From assembly GCF_017638545.1 (NCBI RefSeq), contig NZ_CP072110.1, forward strand, positions 1,488,001-1,552,000: a stretch of DNA of 64,000 nucleotides, given 5' to 3'. Position numbers and translations under genes: made by a program. The notes under the pieces were generated by a model. It was not told the DNA's origin. It did not search any database and saw nothing but the letters and a program-made list of their open reading frames with translations. The DNA comes from Psychrosphaera ytuae. GTDB lineage: Bacteria > Pseudomonadota > Gammaproteobacteria > Enterobacterales > Alteromonadaceae. This document shows, in pieces, positions 9,996 to 18,838 of the stretch; within the stretch, counting starts at the first letter, position 1; each line of letters opens with the position of its first letter.

Positions 9996-11471
9996 TTATT
10001 CTTGTTCTTGCCGTTTGCGTTCTGCAAAGACTTGCTCTATGACCAACTCCATTTTGGCACTTCGAGATCCTTTCACTAATACCGTCGCCTTTTGACCGGC
10101 CTGACGGTACTGTTCTAATTGTTCTAATAAGTGACTTACTAACGCCTGTTTGGATGAAAAATGAAAGCCACTTTCTTTAAATTCAGCTGAGGCACTTTGA
10201 CTCAACACGCCAAAAGAGTACAAAGACTCAATACCTTTTTGTTTTGCGTATTGGCCGATTTCGGTATGGTATTTTTGTGCATCTTCACCAAGTTCAGCCA
10301 TATCACCAAGTACCAAAATTTGTTTGCTTGCATAAGTTGATAACAAATCGATGGCTGCTTTTACCGACTGCACATTGGCGTTGTATGAATCATCAATTAA
10401 CAATAATTGATCATCAACCGGCTGAAGATTCACTCGACCTTTTACTTTTGCCATGGTTGCTAAACCGCGTTGCACGTCGTCCAGGCTCGCACCAATTTGC
10501 AAACACGCTGTCGCCGCTGCCAATGCATTTTTTACATTGTGCTCACCAGGTACGGTAAGTGAAATGTTTATCGACTTTGGCTCAACCTGCTCGGAAAACA
10601 ACGCTGGGGCCGCATGCAAAACAAATTCTGCACAACCCGAATCGTTTAAATTGATATCTGTCGCATAGGTTGTATCAACATCACCATGGAATGCTTGGTT
10701 TAAGCCAAACTGCATAACCCGACCGCTTTTGCGTTCGAATTGCTTTGTTAAATTACCCAGCCAATACTCTTTGTGAGCCTGTTCGGCATCCGCATTAATA
10801 ATGGCAACACCGCCCTCTTGTAGGTGATTAAAGATTTCACCTTTGGCCTCTACAATACCAAATAAGCTACCAAAGCCTTCCAAATGTGCTTCGGCAACAT
10901 TGTTTAAAATGGCAACATGCGGTTCAGTTAAGGACGACGTGTAATCAATTTCACCAATGTGATTGGCGCCTAACTCAATTACCGCAAATTCGTGCTGAGG
11001 CTCTAATCGCAATAAGGTCAGAGGCACACCGATTTCATTGTTAAAGTTGCCATTTGTAGAAAGTACTTGGCCTTTTTGGCTCATAATCGCCGTGCACATT
11101 TCTTTAACTGAGGTTTTACCAACACTACCGGTCATCGCAATAATGGTCGGGTTAACGACAGCTTTAACGGCTTTGCCTAACGCGCCTAACGCTTTTAAAG
11201 TATCAGCCACGACAAATTGTGGAATATCCACATCGACCAATCGGTCGACAACAACTGCAATCGCACCTTTATCTTTTACGTCGGCAACAAACTTTGTCCC
11301 GTCAAAATTGGGCCCCTTAAGGGCTAAAAACACTTGTCCGGGACTAATAGTACGGCTGTCGGTTGATATCTCACCGATTACAGCAGAACCATCTATTGAC
11401 TGGGCGTCATTGGGTAGCTTAGGTGATACACCCAATACCTCAGCAATCCAGTTCAAATCTGCTTTTATCAT
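9996..11471 (-). CDS. murF: UDP-MurNAc-tripeptide--D-alanyl-D-alanine ligase MurF
   Basis: Adds D-Ala-D-Ala to complete the pentapeptide precursor. It has the Mur-ligase P-loop MTGSVGKTSVKEM, the NFNNEIGVPLTLL motif typical of MurF and LLIDDSYNANVQSV. The ATG at 11471 is preferred to a TTG six bases upstream because AGAAGG sits 6 nt before it; the product is 491 aa, longer than E. coli MurF (452). It begins 11 nt after murE ends. Confidence 0.96.
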   Translation of the reverse strand: MIKADLNWIAEVLGVSPKLPNDAQSIDGSAVIGEISTDSRTISPGQVFLALKGPNFDGTKFVADVKDKGAIAVVVDRLVDVDIPQFVVADTLKALGALGKAVKAVVNPTIIAMTGSVGKTSVKEMCTAIMSQKGQVLSTNGNFNNEIGVPLTLLRLEPQHEFAVIELGANHIGEIDYTSSLTEPHVAILNNVAEAHLEGFGSLFGIVEAKGEIFNHLQEGGVAIINADAEQAHKEYWLGNLTKQFERKSGRVMQFGLNQAFHGDVDTTYATDINLNDSGCAEFVLHAAPALFSEQVEPKSINISLTVPGEHNVKNALAAATACLQIGASLDDVQRGLATMAKVKGRVNLQPVDDQLLLIDDSYNANVQSVKAAIDLLSTYASKQILVLGDMAELGEDAQKYHTEIGQYAKQKGIESLYSFGVLSQSASAEFKESGFHFSSKQALVSHLLEQLEQYRQAGQKATVLVKGSRSAKMELVIEQVFAERKRQEQE

Positions 11472-11482
11472 TAGCAACCTTC

Positions 11483-13090
11483 TTAATTGTTTCTTTGAGC
11501 CAAGTCAGCCATTAAACCGGCTACGTAGCTTCGCTCATCATAGTCAAACACCTGTTGACCAATAATCTGGTAGGTCTCGTGACCTTTACCCGCGATTAAT
11601 ACTGCATCACCTGGCTGAGCGTGTTCTAACGCCCATTGAATCGCCAATTTGCGATCGTATTCAATATGGTGCGCATCGGGGCTATCAAAGCCTTTGATAA
11701 TATCATTAACAATCTGTTCTTGGCTTTCTGTTCTTGGGTTGTCATTGGTCACAATGACACTGTTTGCGTACTTTTCAGCCACTTTAGCCATCATTGGACG
11801 TTTGCTTGTATCGCGATCGCCACCACAGCCAAAAACAAGCAATAAGTTGCCATCAAGGTGCGCTTTAGCTGCCTTTAATGATGCTTCTAGTGCATCGGGA
11901 GTATGGGCATAATCTACGATCGCAATAGGTAAGTCGTCTTCGACAAACAACTCTAATCGGCCAGGAACTGGAACTAACTCAGTAAAACTCTGTGCCTCAA
12001 ACGACCAGCCAGAAACGATAGCTGTCGCAAAAACCGCTGCAATATTAGCGGCGTTAAAAGTCCCATAAAGCGGTAAGTTAAGAACACTGGTTTCTTTAGC
12101 ACCGTCGATTTGCCACTCAAGTTCTATTTGTAAACCGTAAGTATGGCATTCGACTTTTTTAATCCAGACGTACTCGGCAAACGCGAGGGTTTGTTTGGTT
12201 TCACCAACGGCGATCACACGTTGTTCAATAGGCAGTAAGTCGGTCAGTTTTAACCCATACTCATCATCAATATTGATCACCGAATTAGCAGGTCTAAAGT
12301 CTGTGAACAACTTTGCTTTTTCAGCAAAATATTGTTCCATCGTGCCGTGATAATCGAGATGTTCATGGCTCAGGTTAGTAAAAATTGCAGTTTCGAATTC
12401 AACACCTGCAACTCGACCTTGGGCTAAGGCATGTGATGATACTTCCATAGCGACCGCCATATAATCATGGCGAGTGTCTTGTCGAAACTCAGCCATCAAT
12501 CGATAAACATCAGTTATTCCGGGTGTCGTATTAGCTGACGGTACTAAGGCTTGGTAATATCCTGTGCCCATAGTACCAATGACTGCACAGCTTTTTGACG
12601 GTGATAAATCGTCATTGCTTTTGCTCAAATCTGCAATTTGCGCCAATAAATGGGTAATGGAAGTTTTGCCATTGGTCCCTGTCACGCCTATTACCGGCAA
12701 AGGCTGTGATTGATTTGATTCACCCGAAAAATAAAACGATTGGCAAAGTGAGCCCAATAAATTTCTAAGCGCAGGAACCTCTACGAACAAAACATCAGAA
12801 TTAACATTATTTGGTGCTGGCGTATAGTCACAAGCGGCGTCAACCAACACTGCGCCTGCGCCATTTTGAATCGCCGCATCGATAAAATCAGCGCCGTTTA
12901 AATCGTGTCCTGCTAAAGCAACAAACACGTCCCCTTGACGGATTTGACGGCTGTCTTGTAACAAACGACTCGATACGACATCTTCGTTACTTTGAATAGG
13001 ATTATTAACGGCGTCACCTGATGCTCCAAGAGCTGCTAAGTGCGCCTTTAAATGCTGAGCAATTTCGTTGCTGTTAGTTAACGTCTTCAT
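11483..13090 (-). CDS. murE: UDP-MurNAc-L-Ala-D-Glu--meso-diaminopimelate ligase MurE
   Basis: Adds meso-diaminopimelate at position 3 of the stem peptide. The P-loop is VTGTNGKTSITHLLA. The meso-DAP selectivity motif DNPR is present (VTNDNPRTESQEQ), which predicts an ordinary Gram-negative DAP peptidoglycan rather than lysine. Length 535 is above E. coli MurE (495), with insertions in the N-terminal domain. The ATG has AAGG about 7 nt upstream and overlaps the end of ftsI by 17 nt. Confidence 0.97.
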   Translation of the reverse strand: MKTLTNSNEIAQHLKAHLAALGASGDAVNNPIQSNEDVVSSRLLQDSRQIRQGDVFVALAGHDLNGADFIDAAIQNGAGAVLVDAACDYTPAPNNVNSDVLFVEVPALRNLLGSLCQSFYFSGESNQSQPLPVIGVTGTNGKTSITHLLAQIADLSKSNDDLSPSKSCAVIGTMGTGYYQALVPSANTTPGITDVYRLMAEFRQDTRHDYMAVAMEVSSHALAQGRVAGVEFETAIFTNLSHEHLDYHGTMEQYFAEKAKLFTDFRPANSVINIDDEYGLKLTDLLPIEQRVIAVGETKQTLAFAEYVWIKKVECHTYGLQIELEWQIDGAKETSVLNLPLYGTFNAANIAAVFATAIVSGWSFEAQSFTELVPVPGRLELFVEDDLPIAIVDYAHTPDALEASLKAAKAHLDGNLLLVFGCGGDRDTSKRPMMAKVAEKYANSVIVTNDNPRTESQEQIVNDIIKGFDSPDAHHIEYDRKLAIQWALEHAQPGDAVLIAGKGHETYQIIGQQVFDYDERSYVAGLMADLAQRNN

Positions 13091-14921
13091 GCTTTTGCCT
13101 TATATCCGCTAACTGAATCTTTTTGTCTCCGGCTGCATCCGGTGCCACGTTTAACATACGCAGGGTTTCTTGCATTATTTTGCCAAAGGTCGGTGCAGCC
13201 GTTTCACCACCGTAATAGTAGTCACCTTTAGGATCATTGATCACAACTACAACCGCGACTTTAGGGTCAGAAACAGGACCAACACCGGCAAACGTATTCA
13301 CATAGTCATGACCATATCCACCTGCAGTGGCCTTTTGGCTAGTGCCGGTTTTGCCAGCCACGCGATAACCGCGAACAATCGCGTTTTTACCCGAGCCATC
13401 TTCACTCACTACGCTTTCCATCATGTTTAACACGTTATAAGCAACGTCTTGAGAAATAATACGCTCTGATGGCTTTTCAACATCGGTCTTGATAATAGAT
13501 AAAGGTCGACTGATACCGCCGGCACCAAGCGTCGTATACATTCTTGCTAATTGAGCAGCAGTGACAGAAATACCGTATCCAAATGACAAACTGGCAATTT
13601 CAGAGTCAGACCAACGGCGGCGGTCATTAAACAATCCGGTACTCTCACCAACCAAATCAATACCACTTGAGTCCACTAAGCCCATGTCATAAAACAAGCC
13701 TAAAAATGATTCTTTTGGCGTTGACAGTGCAAGTTTGGTCGAGCCCATGTTAGACGAGTATTTTAAAACATCGGCCAAACTCAACAACCCGCGATTACGA
13801 GGGTCAGATACACGACGACCGCCCAAACGCATGTAGCCTGGTGAAGTATCTACTAAATCTAGAGTACCGTATGAGCCATATTCCAACGCATTGATCACCG
13901 ACAGTGGTTTCATTGTAGAGCCAGGCTCAAAGGTGTCGGTAATTGCACGATTTCTAAATCGATGCACAGGCACGTTTGTTCGATTGTTTGGATTAAACGA
14001 AGGACTGTTTACCATCGCTAATACTTCTGCCGTCTCAATATCTACAACAATGGCGCTACCTGATGCCGCTTCAAAGGTTTGTACCGCTTTTTTCAATTCT
14101 TGATAGACTACCGACTGAATTCGTTGATCGATGGTTAATGTAATGTCTTGTGGTTCAGAGCCCTTTTGTTCTTCGATGATTTCGATTTCGCGGCCCTTGG
14201 CATCTTTGATGACCTTGCGTTTGCCTGGCGTACCTGTCATCCACTCATTGTGACGAAGTTCAATACCCTCAATGCCTTGACCATCAATGTTGGTAAAACC
14301 CACTACGTGAGCGGTAATTTCGCCGGCAGGATAATAACGCTTTGACTCTTCACGCAAACGAACGCCCGGAATTCGCAACTGCTGAACATAGTCAGCAACG
14401 ACAGGATTGGTTTTGCGCTTGAGATAAATAAATCGTTTGTCGTGGTTATTAGTGATACGAGCTAACAGTGCTTGCTCACTCATTTGTAAGACTTTAGCCA
14501 GTGCCTTCCAACGGACATCAGTTTCAAATTCTGGGTATTCAAGTACGCGCTTAGGGTCAGCCCAAATGGTTTGAACCGGCACGCTTACTGCCAATTCATT
14601 GCCATTTCGGTCCATGATCATGCCGCGCTGCACCGACGACTTTTTAACTCTGACCGTACGGTTGTCACCTTCTTTAATCAGGCGTTCGGGTTGAATAATT
14701 TGCAGGTAAGCCGCTCGAGTAACCACCGAGCCAAAAACCAATACTAAGCAAGCGATGACAAATTGAAAACGCCAGCGATTCATGGTTGGTTTGGTTTTTT
14801 GTTTGGCGTGAATGTTCTTTTTTGAGGATTTTTGGACAGACGAAGCCTGTGCCCCTTTTTTGGTGCGTTTGGTTGCCGATTTGTTTTGCTTTTTACGCTT
14901 TTCGTTCAACCAGTCCTTCAT
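13074..14921 (-). CDS. ftsI: Septal peptidoglycan transpeptidase FtsI (PBP3)
   Basis: Class B penicillin-binding protein that cross-links septal peptidoglycan together with FtsW. After a Lys/Arg-rich cytoplasmic stretch of about 48 residues comes one transmembrane helix (FQFVIACLVLVFGSVVTRAAYL), the PBP dimerisation domain, and the transpeptidase motifs STMK (active-site Ser, about residue 337), SSN (about 389) and KTGT (about 525). The 615 aa length is slightly above E. coli (588), mostly from the basic N-terminus. The start overlaps ftsL by 4 nt (ATGA). Confidence 0.97.
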   Translation of the reverse strand: MKDWLNEKRKKQNKSATKRTKKGAQASSVQKSSKKNIHAKQKTKPTMNRWRFQFVIACLVLVFGSVVTRAAYLQIIQPERLIKEGDNRTVRVKKSSVQRGMIMDRNGNELAVSVPVQTIWADPKRVLEYPEFETDVRWKALAKVLQMSEQALLARITNNHDKRFIYLKRKTNPVVADYVQQLRIPGVRLREESKRYYPAGEITAHVVGFTNIDGQGIEGIELRHNEWMTGTPGKRKVIKDAKGREIEIIEEQKGSEPQDITLTIDQRIQSVVYQELKKAVQTFEAASGSAIVVDIETAEVLAMVNSPSFNPNNRTNVPVHRFRNRAITDTFEPGSTMKPLSVINALEYGSYGTLDLVDTSPGYMRLGGRRVSDPRNRGLLSLADVLKYSSNMGSTKLALSTPKESFLGLFYDMGLVDSSGIDLVGESTGLFNDRRRWSDSEIASLSFGYGISVTAAQLARMYTTLGAGGISRPLSIIKTDVEKPSERIISQDVAYNVLNMMESVVSEDGSGKNAIVRGYRVAGKTGTSQKATAGGYGHDYVNTFAGVGPVSDPKVAVVVVINDPKGDYYYGGETAAPTFGKIMQETLRMLNVAPDAAGDKKIQLADIRQKHEDVN

Positions 14922-15247
14922 GGCAAGGTTACCACCACCTCTTCCTCAGTTGTTGGGCGACTCATCCCTAATCGTTCACGGGCAATTTGCTCGACACGGC
15001 TGTGTTCGGCTAACGCACGTTGTTCCAATAACAGGTGGCGCCAATGGACATCTATGTCATCTCGTTGTTGTAACAAGACATCCTGTTGGATCACCATCTG
15101 TCTGTTTAACTGTGCCCAGTGCACCACGGCCGTGGCCGCGGCAACATTGAGCAGCAGAAGCCCCACTGTAAGTGAATACTTACGTATGTCTTTTAGAATT
15201 AAACCTGCTAACTGAGTGTCGACGACATTTTTTATTGTTATGTTCAT
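14918..15247 (-). CDS. ftsL: Cell division protein FtsL
   Basis: Small bitopic divisome protein that pairs with FtsB and FtsQ and activates FtsWI. The 109-residue protein has an N-terminal cytoplasmic part, one hydrophobic segment (YSLTVGLLLLNVAAATAVVHW) and a periplasmic helix with heptad-like spacing that ends in RERLGMSRPTTEEEVVVTLP, a typical FtsL end. Sequence conservation is always low, so the call rests on size, topology and position between rsmH and ftsI, with 4-nt overlaps on both sides. Confidence 0.93.
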   Translation of the reverse strand: MNITIKNVVDTQLAGLILKDIRKYSLTVGLLLLNVAAATAVVHWAQLNRQMVIQQDVLLQQRDDIDVHWRHLLLEQRALAEHSRVEQIARERLGMSRPTTEEEVVVTLP

Positions 15248-16179
15248 TGCGACAATCTTTCAGCAATTCTCAAGACGGAGCTGCGCGCACGGCTATTGCT
15301 AGCGATTTCTTGTTCCGATGGCTTAATCGCTTTGCCTATCGGTTTAAGTGTTTTACCTTTGTTAAGCTCTTCATCCGTCACAGGTAAACCACGCGGCACT
15401 TGTTTGCCTTGGCTTTGCTTGCGAATAAACTGCTTAACAATGCGGTCTTCTAAAGAGTGAAAGCTAATCACGGACAAACGTCCTTCAGGCTTTAACACTT
15501 GCAGCGAAGACTCTAATGCTTTTTCAATTTCCACCAGCTCGCTGTTGATATAAATTCGGATCCCTTGAAAGGTACGCGTTGCTGGGTGTTTCTTTTCAAC
15601 CTTGCTCTTTGGCACGGTCGACGCCACTAAAGTGGCTAAATCTGTCGTCGTTAATAACGGAGACTCGTCTCGCGTGTTCACGATTTTACGGGCAATTTTG
15701 CGGGCAAACTTTTCTTCGCCGTAGTTTTTGAGGGCAAAAACGATGTCATCTTCGTCTGCTTTGGCTAACCAGTCCGCCGCAGAAATACCGCGAGTAAAGT
15801 CCATTCTCATATCCAGAGGGCCTGGCTTCATAAAACTAAAACCACGATCTGCCTCATCTAATTGAGGAGATGAAACCCCAAGATCCATTAAGATCCCGTC
15901 AACCTTACCGACTACATCGTGCTTTTCCGCCACCGCAAGTAATTCAGAGAATGGTGTATGTTCAATCGTGAAGTTACTCACATCAGCAAAACGCTTCGCG
16001 GCTTCAATCGCGGTAGGATCGCGGTCGATTGCAATCAATCGGCCTTCAGAATTGAGTTGTTGAAGAATATGAGAAGAGTGACCACCACGGCCAAATGTGC
16101 AATCTATATAAATGCCGTCCGGCTTAATCGCTAAGCCGTCAATAGATTCTTGTAATAATACCGATACGTGTGCTGTCAT
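15244..16179 (-). CDS. rsmH: 16S rRNA (cytosine1402-N4)-methyltransferase RsmH (MraW)
   Basis: SAM-dependent enzyme that methylates N4 of C1402 in the 16S rRNA P site. The 311-residue protein begins with HVSVLLQESIDGL, then the SAM-binding region YIDCTFGRGGHSSHIL. Further motifs are GILMDLGVSSPQLDEADRGFSF, RTFQGIRIYINSELVEIE and the C-terminal SRARSSVLRIAERL. It is second in the dcw cluster, 27 nt after mraZ. Confidence 0.98.
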   Translation of the reverse strand: MTAHVSVLLQESIDGLAIKPDGIYIDCTFGRGGHSSHILQQLNSEGRLIAIDRDPTAIEAAKRFADVSNFTIEHTPFSELLAVAEKHDVVGKVDGILMDLGVSSPQLDEADRGFSFMKPGPLDMRMDFTRGISAADWLAKADEDDIVFALKNYGEEKFARKIARKIVNTRDESPLLTTTDLATLVASTVPKSKVEKKHPATRTFQGIRIYINSELVEIEKALESSLQVLKPEGRLSVISFHSLEDRIVKQFIRKQSQGKQVPRGLPVTDEELNKGKTLKPIGKAIKPSEQEIASNSRARSSVLRIAERLSQ

Positions 16180-16206
16180 CTTGCTGTCGCTTTATGCTTT
16201 GGTCGA

Positions 16207-16665
16207 TTAAAACGAAAAGTCTTTTAATCGATCGGTTAATTCGTAATTACCTGCCAGCTCAGTTTCCATGTCTTCTTTCATCTGAGCTTGCCACTGCGTT
16301 TCAGACCACATTTCGAATTTGTTTAACTGTCCGCTCAAAACCACCGATTTTTCTAAGTCAGCATGCTGACGTAACTGAGCAGGTACTAAAATACGTCCCG
16401 ACTTATCCATGTCGACCTCGTGAGCGTTGCCTAATAACACGCGTTGAACACGGCGCTCATGAGGGTTCATCGAAGAAAGTTGACGCAACATAGCCTCGAC
16501 GTCTTCCCATTCAATCAATGGATACAACAACAAACACGGCTGATGTAGATCAACAGTACAAACCATTCTACCTTCAGACTCAGACAGCAAAACCTCTCGG
16601 TATCGAGTAGGAATCGATAACCGACCTTTGTTGTCTAAAGATAAAGTGTTCGCTCCGCGAAACAT
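16207..16665 (-). CDS. mraZ: Transcriptional regulator MraZ
   Basis: DNA-binding protein with two AbrB-like SpoVT halves that represses its own dcw operon in E. coli. The product is 152 aa, the usual size. It begins MFRGANTLSLDNKGRLSIPTRY, and the second half repeats the pattern in DKSGRILVPAQLRQHA. It is the first gene of the cluster, and its predicted operator lies 51-75 nt upstream of the start. Confidence 0.98.
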   Translation of the reverse strand: MFRGANTLSLDNKGRLSIPTRYREVLLSESEGRMVCTVDLHQPCLLLYPLIEWEDVEAMLRQLSSMNPHERRVQRVLLGNAHEVDMDKSGRILVPAQLRQHADLEKSVVLSGQLNKFEMWSETQWQAQMKEDMETELAGNYELTDRLKDFSF

Positions 16666-16715
16666 GCTGGCTCCGTATTGTGGTTATTATTTCCACCAAA
16701 TTATTGGGTGTGAGA

Positions 16716-16740
16716 TCCAATTTATCCCACAATTTCCCAC
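16716..16740 (-). promoter_or_regulatory. MraZ operator: GTGGG direct repeats before mraZ
   Basis: On the minus strand the sequence reads GTGGGAAATTGTGGGATAAA followed by a weaker TTGGA. This is two exact GTGGG boxes and one degenerate box at 10-bp spacing. In E. coli MraZ binds TGGGN boxes separated by 5 nt between the promoter and mraZ. The boxes here sit just downstream of the predicted transcription start and 51-75 nt before the ATG, the same geometry. Confidence 0.8.
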
Positions 16741-16749
16741 TAATTCACA

Positions 16750-16778
16750 ATTTAAGCCGTTAAACAACCTAAAGTCAA
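16750..16778 (-). promoter_or_regulatory. Predicted sigma70 promoter of the dcw cluster
   Basis: On the minus strand TTGACT (16773-16778) is followed after exactly 17 nt by TTAAAT (16750-16755). The -35 matches the consensus at five of six positions and the -10 at four. Transcription would start near 16743, immediately before the MraZ boxes. Position and spacing support it; no experimental evidence is available from sequence. Confidence 0.6.
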
Positions 16779-16848
16779 GCAAAGAAACGGCAATAAATTG
16801 CCGCCTAATCCAATAGAAATAAGGGATTTAAATAAGGTAATGAAAAAT

Positions 16849-16868
16849 GTGGGGAAAAGTGGGGAAAA
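16849..16868 (+). promoter_or_regulatory. Second MraZ-like repeat pair in opposite orientation, with adjacent palindrome
   Basis: On the plus strand GTGGGGAAAAGTGGGGAAAA is two identical 10-bp units, matching the MraZ box spacing but pointing away from mraZ and about 70 bp upstream of the predicted -35. Immediately next to it (16869-16887) is the perfect inverted repeat AAGATCAATTTTTGATCTT. The pair could be an auxiliary MraZ site or chance G/A-rich sequence. The palindrome has no recognised binder. Confidence 0.4.
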
Positions 16869-16916
16869 AAGATCAATTTTTGATCTTAAAAACAGTCTTC
16901 AGTGGTGTTTGAGCAC

Positions 16917-16956
16917 AAAAAAACGAGCCCAGTTTAACCTGCGCTCGTTTTCTTTT
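16917..16956 (-). terminator. Intrinsic terminator after the DUF4382 lipoprotein gene
   Basis: On the minus strand AAAACGAGC and GCTCGTTTT form a stem around a 12-13 nt loop, followed by a run of seven T. It begins about 10 nt after the stop of the lipoprotein gene. The complementary strand also has T residues after the stem, so it may work in both directions. Confidence 0.75.
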
Positions 16957-16964
16957 TAATTGAT

Positions 16965-17960
16965 TTAGAAACTGACGGTCGTTGTGGTTTGGCTCGTCAC
17001 TTCTACTGTTAAAACATCTGCATCTAATGTTGTACCATCTGCAGATGACGGTATTGCAAAACCATCATATTGAATATTGTCGTCAACATCCGTTCCGCAA
17101 TTTAGTGCAAGCTGATAGCTACCCTGCTCAATAAAACCAATGGCAAACGAGCCATCCGTCGCGACGACTGTCGATGCCAGTGGAATCGATGCAGTGATTG
17201 GATCTGCAGGAGCCACAAAGTCTGGATCTTCAGGGTCAAACAGATCACCGTATTCAGTGGCCGTTTCGTCATATAGATAAACCGTGCATTGACCTAAGTT
17301 TGTTAAGCCTGCCGATACGGTTCCTTCAATACCACCGTAAAGACTTACAACTCGAACGCCGTTCGGTTTAATAATATAACCGTTGTTGTTATTGGCATTA
17401 CCTCGTTGAACTAGTGATTTTCGCAAATCAAATTCTACTGTGTAAGCTGGTGTATCGCCTACTTGAACCGCAGTCTCGACAACAGCAAACGCACCTAATC
17501 TCAGGCGGCTACTAGGTACCTTAATAGGGTGTTCGGTTGCGTCATTGTCTAATAAAACGTAGGAGCCAGCATCAACCACATTTAACTCTAACTCATATTC
17601 ACCTGGAGTTAATTCAACTCCTTGGCTTTCATCTATGATCTTAAGTTGCTGTGTTCCTTGGTAACTAAGCAGGTCAACTTTTATGGTCTGTACAACTTCG
17701 TCTTGCTCGTTGGTGAATGTATCTATGGTCGTCGTATTCTCGCTGCCCTCGGCTGTGTCAATCAGGCTTATACTGTCGATTTCGATGAAGACTGATTCGG
17801 CTTCATCAACTGGAGCATCACTAACACCAAGTGAAAACGCAGCTTTAGATTCTGCATCCACCAAGCTTTGACCGTCATTAGAGTCAGAAGAGCTGCCACC
17901 GCAAGCCATAAGACTCGAAGTTAGAACTGCAAGAAGGGAAAGTTTAAATGAGCTTTTCAT
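16965..17960 (-). CDS. DUF4382-domain lipoprotein
   Basis: Secreted lipoprotein of unknown function. The signal peptide MKSSFKLSLLAVLTSSLMAC ends in a lipobox (LMAC, modified Cys20), followed by a Gly/Ser-rich linker. From residue about 40 the text FSLGVSDAPVDEAESVFIEIDSISL is the DUF4382 start, a beta-sandwich-like domain. The C-terminal half (about 205-331) resembles a carboxypeptidase-regulatory or CnaB-like beta domain (IEGTVSAGL, DGSFAIGFIEQGSYQLALNCG). The protein is acidic, as expected of an exported marine protein. It is a single-gene unit with its own terminator. No enzymatic residues can be assigned. Confidence 0.8.
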   Translation of the reverse strand: MKSSFKLSLLAVLTSSLMACGGSSSDSNDGQSLVDAESKAAFSLGVSDAPVDEAESVFIEIDSISLIDTAEGSENTTTIDTFTNEQDEVVQTIKVDLLSYQGTQQLKIIDESQGVELTPGEYELELNVVDAGSYVLLDNDATEHPIKVPSSRLRLGAFAVVETAVQVGDTPAYTVEFDLRKSLVQRGNANNNNGYIIKPNGVRVVSLYGGIEGTVSAGLTNLGQCTVYLYDETATEYGDLFDPEDPDFVAPADPITASIPLASTVVATDGSFAIGFIEQGSYQLALNCGTDVDDNIQYDGFAIPSSADGTTLDADVLTVEVTSQTTTTVSF

Positions 17961-18184
17961 CGTTACACCTTTTGTTTGAGCACAATAAAGTAGATAGATG
18001 TTTAATATCTCAAGACATTAAAATCGATAGACTTTTTCTGCATCTGAAAAAATACTTTAGAATTGAAACCAAAACCAAAGTACGACTGCCCGTAGACAGT
18101 TTATCAATTGTAATTTTTGTAATGTAGCTCTTATGAGTCTAGAAGATCAGGTACAGGTTTTCAATTTGAGTAACCTAACGGTTC

Positions 18185-18838
18185 TCACTTCAATATCCCC
18201 TGCTCTATCGCACTCAGCACCGCTCGGGTTCGATCACGGACGCCAAGTTTAGCCAGAATGTTTGAAACGTGGTTTTTGATGGTGCCTTCTGATTTGTAGA
18301 GTGCCCCTGAGATTTCTTTGTTGGAATAACCGCACGCCATCAAACGCAGTACCTCAAGTTCTTTTTGGGATAGGTCGGTTTGACCGGCACTTGTGGCTTC
18401 GTAGCTAAATGTTGAACTTTGTGACTTCACACCTGCGACGAGGCGCTCTGTAATCGCCGGTTGAATTAAGGTCGCGCCGTTTTTTACCGATTCTATTGAT
18501 TCGCATAACGTCTCGAGTGAGACATCTTTAAGTAAGTAGCCTTTGGCGCCCGCAGCCAAACCTTCTAATACGAGTTGGTGATCATCAAAGGTGGTTAAAA
18601 TAATGACCGGAGGTGCATCAGCGTGGTCCTGCAATAGCTTTAATGTAGCGATGCCATCGACGTTAGGCATGGATAAATCCAGTAAAATCAAATCTACCTT
18701 GTGTGTAGCGAGTTGCTCTAATACTTGACTGCCATCACTGGCTTCGGCCACGACACAGACGTTATCTGAAAGCTTTAACAGGCTTTTGATGCCTTCTCTT
18801 ACCAACATTTGATCGTCTACTAACAGTACATTAATCAT
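18185..18838 (-). CDS. NarL/FixJ-family two-component response regulator
   Basis: DNA-binding response regulator partnered with the kinase encoded just upstream. The receiver domain (residues 1-120) has the acidic pair in VDDQMLVREG, the phosphoacceptor Asp in LILLDLSMPNVDG and the Lys in GAKGYLLKDVS. The LuxR-type helix-turn-helix (about 150-215) reads LSQKELEVLRLMACGYSNKE then EGTIKNHVSNILAKLGVRDR. The start overlaps the kinase gene by 8 nt. Targets are unknown; an inverted repeat in the divergent intergenic region is a candidate site. Confidence 0.93.
   Translation of the reverse strand: MINVLLVDDQMLVREGIKSLLKLSDNVCVVAEASDGSQVLEQLATHKVDLILLDLSMPNVDGIATLKLLQDHADAPPVIILTTFDDHQLVLEGLAAGAKGYLLKDVSLETLCESIESVKNGATLIQPAITERLVAGVKSQSSTFSYEATSAGQTDLSQKELEVLRLMACGYSNKEISGALYKSEGTIKNHVSNILAKLGVRDRTRAVLSAIEQGILK

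Noticed and set aside
11038..11565. 175-residue open frame on the plus strand opposite murF and murE
   Set aside because: It lies antisense to two well-supported Mur ligase genes, has no Shine-Dalgarno and resembles no known protein.
14812..15215. Overlapping plus-strand open frames of 112 and 127 residues over ftsI/ftsL
   Set aside because: Low-complexity shadows of ftsL and the basic N-terminus of ftsI, which are supported by motifs and operon order.
16681..16964. tRNA or small RNA gene in the mraZ upstream spacer
   Set aside because: Only promoter, operator repeats, a palindrome and the neighbouring terminator can be recognised; no cloverleaf or independent transcript boundaries are seen.
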